Origin: Larix kaempferi
Lineage: Eukaryota; Streptophyta; Pinopsida; Pinales; Pinaceae
NCBI GenBank assembly: GCA_027924585.1
Contig: BSBM01000047.1
Coordinates: 22,507,501-22,571,500, forward strand
Direction of reading: 5' to 3'
DNA: 64,000 bases
Within the stretch, counting starts at the first letter, position 1; each line of letters opens with the position of its first letter. The translations under genes were made by a program, and so were the position numbers. The notes under the pieces were generated by a model that was not told where the DNA came from, made no database searches, and saw only the letters and a program-made list of their open reading frames with translations. Below are positions 58,421 through 64,000 of this stretch, one piece after another.

Positions 58421-58679
58421 TTTTTTTTACCATGGGAACAGCAACCTTCCAAGGGTATATCTAACAGCCCGCAAGCGAGATATACCAGAAACTTGTGACT
58501 CAGCAGGGGCCGAGACGTCCCGAGACCCTTTATCCCAAGGGAGAGCCTCTATCCCAGGGGTCGCCTACCCTTCGAGCCTTGTCACAGCGGGCCAATGAGA
58601 AACCCTACCCCCCGCCGGTTTTGAACCTGTGATCTCCTCTGAGATAACACATGTTCTTAACCATTAAGCCCACTCAGGT
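58421..58679 (-). mobile_element. tRNA-derived SINE, minus strand
   Basis: 259 bp between two exact 18-bp direct repeats. On the minus strand it opens with a tRNA-like head: A-box-like TGGGCTTAATGG and B box AGGTTCAAAACC (about 58675-58612). A G+C-rich body follows, ending GGTAAAAAAAA (58421-58428 reads as T8). Pol III boxes at one end, an A tail at the other and a long target duplication are the marks of a SINE moved by LINE machinery. An exact 18-bp duplication suggests a fairly recent insertion. I cannot name the family. Confidence 0.9.
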
Positions 58680-58697
58680 GCAGGAGCCGAGCTTCCT
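58680..58697. repeat. SINE target-site duplication, right copy
   Basis: Exact repeat of 58403-58420. Confidence 0.93.
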
Positions 58698-58971
58698 AAA
58701 CACGAGGCCAGGGAGTAGCTAAGGGACGCCTCCACCGAGAAAGCTTACGCAGAGCATGCAAGATCACTTTATAACTCTAACCTTTCTTCGCGTATATAAT
58801 AATGATTGATATTTATATTTATATTATTAATTATATAAATATAGTATATTTATTTATATTATTATTATTAATTATTAGTTTCCTATTATTGTAATCCATT
58901 TATTTATATTTATTTTATTATTTATTTATATCTATCATTTAGAAATAATTATATTTATTAATTGTTAATTT

Positions 58972-59110
58972 TTGCTAGCTCAGTGAGTTAAGCGAGTTAA
59001 GGTGTGGGTCTTGTCAGCAAGGCGACCCGAGTTCAATTCCCCTTAGGGATGACTTAGTTGGGAGGTGACACCCACCTAGGTGCGATCCTCAAGTGATTTT
59101 GACAATGTTA
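58972..59110 (+). repeat. tRNA-like SINE or tRNA pseudogene
   Basis: GCTAGCTCAGTGAGTTAAGCG (A-box-like) and GAGTTCAATTCCCC (B-box-like) in tRNA spacing. The tail (GGTGACACCCACCTAGGTGC, a 6-bp inverted repeat CACCTA-like) and TTTTGACA are not tRNA. It differs from the SINE at 58421. No clear target duplication or A tail, so this is an older SINE or a pseudogene head. Confidence 0.55.
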
Positions 59111-62100
59111 TTTTTTATTTTTCTTTAATACATTTTTTCTTAATATTTATTGGATTTGAGCTATTAATTAGACTTTTTTTTTTATCATTGAACATAATAC
59201 AAAAAATTGAAAAATAAAATAAAATACCATCCACATAGTATTACTTACCAAATTGATTGAGCTGACAATGTACTGTCATTTCCTTTTTTTCTTATGAAGC
59301 TATCTCAGAATTCCTCCATCACCCCATGTGTTGTCATTTTGTTTTTCCTTAGCCATGCAGCTATCTCAGAATTCCTCAATCATGCTAGATATTTGTTTTT
59401 TCAGTGGTATTCAATCTGCGGTCCTCCAAGTCGGCCAAGTGATTCTCTATAAAAAGTTTAAAACCATGTTATGAAGCTAATGCCAGGCTAATAACCATAT
59501 TTTATATACTTGTGGGAGGGCGCTCCGAGTTAGACAGTCATACCAAGTATGGAAGCATTGGTATTTTTGAAGAAGTGTGGGCGTGGATACATGAAGTTGA
59601 AGAGCATACAAAGGTTGGAGCATCGACAAAGATTCTACAGTTATAGGTCAATGGATACTCTGTATTGTTGCTTGCAATGGGCATGGACACTAGAACAAGA
59701 AGTGGCCTATGATAGTCTACATCGATACAATATCACACAGTCAATTGAAATCCTCTTTCAAGTGAACCTCATTTGCTAATTATGCATAAAAGGAAACGAC
59801 ATTGTTATGTAATTACTAGTTTCATAAGTTACATCTATGCAGTATCCTACTTTTCTCTACAAATTTCCCTTGTATAAGTGGAAGTCCTTCTAGATTTGTA
59901 GACGAATATAGATGGATAATACCGTATAAGCCCCACATCTGCTCATGCGCTGCTTTTTACCCTTTTTCAACCAGGAAGTTCACGCGTTGCTTTATATTTT
60001 GTTATTGTTCTCAAGCTACGTATTACGAGTTAGTAGGGACTCTATAAACTTAAGATGTCATCTATTCCTTTACCCTACGGATAAGTTAATGAGCTATGTA
60101 GCTCTGTATATTTTCAAGCTTGGCATTATGTTCTAGTGATTGAGCTAGAACAAAATCCCTTCAGAGGATCCAGGAGGTCTTTTCCTACTCAGGTAAATAA
60201 TTTTATGTCTTCATGCCATGCTCTATCATTGCCTCTAATTATATTCCATGTTGTAAATGAAAAGTGTATTTTAAATGGTAGTTATGTTTCAGTGCAACTA
60301 AACCTATTTGTCTACCCCTCTCCAGCATTCATTATTGTGTAAATGGTGCATGTCTTATAGTTGGAGGTTGTATACCATATGATTAATGCCCATGTGCTTT
60401 GCCTGCAGCTTCAGTTTCATATCTATAGAGATAGTTTATAATTATGATAGAAAATAAACAAATTCAAGTTTGAGCTCAGTGCAAAGCATGTGAGTATCAT
60501 CCCATAACATGAAAAGTTGATAACCTGAATTCTTGGTGTGATTAATTTTCTCTTTGCCTTCCATCCACAGGAACAAAATATTTCTCACCTATTTTGTCCT
60601 ATTGACTTGAATCACGAATGTTGCAAGAGAAGAGAGACATGGGTGCTACACATTCTACATATCAATGATTTGAGAATTTTAGGAATTTCCTTGTGGCAAT
60701 AGATGATTTAAGGCTGCCAACTTTTGAAGCTTATGATTTGGAGCAAGGAGGGTTACTTGGCCTTTTTATATTGATGTTGCATGTATTTCATCATTTGTTT
60801 TGTTTTCTCAGCATTCTACTGTGTGGCAAGACAATATAGTGACTATTATAGTATGTCTCTTAAAGTCTTTTAAATAATTTTATGATTCGAATAATGGAGT
60901 AGAAACTCAGTCCCTATGGAAACAAGGGGAAGCCACATGCATCTCTAATGAAATTAAGTCCATTGTTCAAGGTAGCTCTCCTAAAAAAATATTTCAACAC
61001 CAGATTAAAATAAAAAGTGGAAGCCATCCACAGAGAAGATGGCTGCTTCCAGATCCAGAAAATTTTCCAACTTCATATCATCAACTTGTACATCAATCTC
61101 CTGGACTGAATGGTCAAAAACTGTGAAATTGCCTCTGAGACCTACTGATGGCAAGACTAATGTTTCCTCAGACCAAACATTTGATCCTGAAAGTATTTTA
61201 TCAAATCATGTTATGTCAAGTATGAGTAGGATTTAAAGGAAATAAAGTTATTAAGCATTCCTTTGAGGGGTAATGTAACTTATTTTATGGTGAATCATTA
61301 AGAAACATGAATTTGATGCTCATGATTTAAGGTTTTTGTTTTTCTCTTGGATTCAACATCAGCATGGATACAACACATTGGGCAAAAAAAGTGATGATTT
61401 TATGTTTTTCTTGAAAACTTTTATTTTTATAACTTTTGCCACCACCCAACTTTCTTATGTGGTTCGTAGGAGAATTTGGATGGATATCCTAATCTAAGTG
61501 AATACTAACTCAATATTTGGTGAGATGAGATATATTTGGCAATCAATTTGTACAAAATCTTTAGTCTCAGTCTTTATTTAACTTGTCTGTGCATAATTTT
61601 CCATATCAATTCATTATAGTAAGTTGAGCTGATTATTTTTTTTAGAATTTTATTTTCTATAACTTTTCCCACCATCTAACTCATTATGTCATTAGTAGGA
61701 GAAGTTGGATGGATATTCAATATAAGTGAATAATAATTATGTGTTTGGTTTAATGACAAAAAAGTGATGGATATTCAATCTAAGTGAATAATAATTCTGT
61801 GTTTGGTTTAATGACAAAAACGTGAGTGTTCTATCTCGTTAATTTTAACATGACTTCAATACAAATTTTAAACATATCCATTTTGTGTAATTTCATCCTC
61901 ATCATCTAATCCTAATACATATCTTTTTTTCCCACACCTATAGCTATATATTATACATATCTTTTTTTCCCACACTTAACCCTCACATGCTCCCCATATG
62001 GTGCACAAGGAGGCTCTATAGGTCACTAATGTAGTTACAAGACTATATCATTGTTGTTAGTGTGTAGAAGCTATATAGCTCACACACTTACACATTACAA

Positions 62101-64000
62101 AATGTAGATAATATAGAACTAACTAGCACAACCACTTAACTTGTGGCTGGTGAACACCGATAGGTCACAAGTTAATTGCCACGAACAAGTTACTTTTTCT
62201 CCATGCGTAGTTGCATGAAATGACTTGTTATCTATGCATCGGCTACAAGTTATTCATGCATACCTACCAGTTATCCATGCATATCTACGAGCTATTCTTG
62301 ATATTCTTTTTTTTTTATAATTGTTTATTTCGAATTTGGAACGACTTCCATAAAATCAATTTGAACAGTACACTTGTCTCATCCTCGTGCAATCTTGGAA
62401 AAGCATAGGCTCTAGTCCACCCCAAATTCTAAGATATAAACACCTATCAGTGTAAATATAGAAAAAATTAACAACATAAACATTTTCAAACATATCACTT
62501 GCTTCTATACTTCACTTCCTCTTTTATGGATCATTTAGCATGTCAATATCAGAAAGCCAATTCATGTTCATTGGCCTATAGTTGAATCCTTAGTAGAGCC
62601 ACTTCCTACTAGGAGATAATATTGAAATCTCCCCCATCTTGCAATTTTCTAAATTGAAATTTCTCGTGCCTTCCATTTCTATTGTTTTTCTAACGTGGTT
62701 TCCTAGCAATAAAAATTATTAATTTTGCAGTTAATTAAGATAGCTTGCCTCTAGGACAACATTTCATTGGCTCAGAATTGATTTAATGAATATCATGTAA
62801 CTTAATGAAACACTAGAGAGACAGTCTTACTATCAACTTTGCACTGATATTGACATAGCTCTTTTGAATGCAGCTTGGAATTAACATAGTGTTCATGCTT
62901 ACTCTTGTCCAAGCCTGAAGAGGGCGGGGCATAGACCTTCAATCTTCTTTCTCTTTTTGAAGTAATCCTCTCAATTTACTTTTGTAAGGTTGGTTGTTGA
63001 TGTTTCCTATCATAGTTCAATCTGTTTCTTTCTTCTTTTTAATGTTATGTAAGGAAAGCCTTTGAGGGGATATTCAGATTGAATTTGTTGTATAAAAGAT
63101 TTGATTTTTGTATTTAGGGGAAGTAAGCTCTATTGAGGTGCATAAAGAATTGACTTACAATTTTAAGTATTTAAATTGTATTGTTTAAAATGTAATTTTA
63201 ACCATTCAAATAAATTCAAAGTTATAATAATTAATCTAAAATTTCAATATGTAAATGTTAATATCATAATTTTAAGTTAAGATCAAATTTTCAACCATAT
63301 TTTATTTACATTAAAAGATAACTCACACTATAGAAAAAAACATCATATTTTTATAAAACTTTAATATAAATAATATTAAAAAAGAGAAAAATTCAAATAA
63401 TTAATATTATCAAATTAAGATTTCATAAAAAAAACTGTCCTATATTATTTCGAAATAAGTAGTATGCATTAATAATCTTATACACATATTATATTAATAT
63501 CTATATTATTATCACTTAAAAACAAAAACAAAAATATAAATCAACATTTTTTCTAATGGATTATATAAATGATTAATCTCTTACAATTTATTTGATAGTA
63601 TATACTTATATTTTATCCTTATAAAAATAATAATAATTATCAATCTTATTTTTTTTATAAAGTATCTTTTTTTCAGTATTAATATTACCATCACATATTT
63701 TACTTAACAAATGATAATATAAAAAAACGATAACAATGATTTTGACTGCTTTATATTTGTTTGAACACATTGTCAAATCACTAATTTTAAATTTCTTAAT
63801 TTTTTTTTTAACAAGAACGGTTATGAAATTTATATTAAAAAGGAGTCTACAAATAATACAGATAGAGAGTTTCTGGTTTTCCTCTATGAGGGACCAAAAT
63901 TCAAGTTTTTCTTTCCTGCTTCACTACTTCTCTTAACTTTAAAAAGTCTAAGGCTATAGCTGTAGACCTTTACAATTTGTCCCAAGATAAACTTGCAGAA
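59111..64000. other. AT-rich region without identified gene
   Basis: No feature I can name. Short open frames (59549-59779, 60136-60342, 61039-61236 plus) have no known motif; 61039-61236 (starts MAASRSRKFSNF) has the least AT-biased codon use and could be an exon fragment. A 58-bp direct duplication starts at 61711 and 61769 (GGATATTCAAT...GGTTTAATGAC), and a looser copy of the surrounding sequence lies at about 61430-61520. Confidence 0.35.

Noticed and set aside
58972-59045. Functional tRNA gene
   Set aside because: A- and B-box-like segments are present, but the acceptor stem does not pair and the anticodon arm is poor; a SINE head or pseudogene is more likely.
59520-59780. Possible PPR-type or other host gene exon
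   Set aside because: The reading frame with the most protein-like text has an internal TAG and lacks a repeat pattern; evidence too weak.

Overview
This window looks like nuclear DNA of a land plant with a large, repeat-rich genome. The evidence is Ty3/gypsy chromoviruses with an integrase plus chromodomain, Ty1/copia elements, initiator-Met-tRNA primer sites, DUF4283-type LINE ORF1 remnants, tRNA-derived SINEs, and a plant-like tRNA-Arg gene. A gymnosperm is plausible but is only a guess. I recognise no intact host protein-coding gene. The only clear host gene is tRNA-Arg(TCG) at 58217-58290. Nearly everything else is transposable elements, nested and decayed, in AT-rich DNA.

Layout, left to right. 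1-12211 is a chromovirus (gypsy copy A, its left part outside the window), split at 484/7618 by a Ty1/copia derivative (485-7617). The copia has two LTRs of 649 bp that read as identical, a TGGAT target duplication, and an interior that has lost gag, protease, integrase and most of reverse transcriptase. 12212-14583 is AT-rich DNA with a near-perfect 115-bp palindrome. 15000-15821 holds a minus-strand LTR fragment. 15822-16281 looks like a copia LTR remnant. 18339-20131 (minus) is a broken PIF1-type helicase followed by an endonuclease/exonuclease/phosphatase (EEP) domain, the arrangement of Helentron-type rolling-circle transposons. 23387-29628 is a full-length chromovirus (gypsy copy B) with an open 1218-codon pol, 778-bp LTRs and a CAAGT target duplication. 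29629-32037 repeats 12212-14583, so copy A and copy B belong to one segmental duplication of more than 7 kb. 33343-33950 and 41876-46047 are two related LINE ORF1 remnants. The second is split by an internally deleted gypsy element (42161-45589, 385-bp LTRs, AACGT target duplication). 48.0-50.2 kb holds the 5' part of another gypsy element. 52.2-52.9 kb has a periodic near-palindrome array ending in a CACTA-like terminus that interrupts a minus-strand LINE ORF1. 55.1-57.6 kb is a decayed minus-strand gypsy. 58.2-59.1 kb holds the tRNA gene, a SINE with an 18-bp target duplication, and a second SINE-like unit. 59.1-64.0 kb is AT-rich with nothing I can identify.

Order of events read from the nesting: gypsy B/A inserted, then the region was duplicated, then the copia derivative inserted into copy A only. 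The two deletion-derivative LTR elements lack enzymes needed for transposition, so they presumably moved using proteins from other copies.
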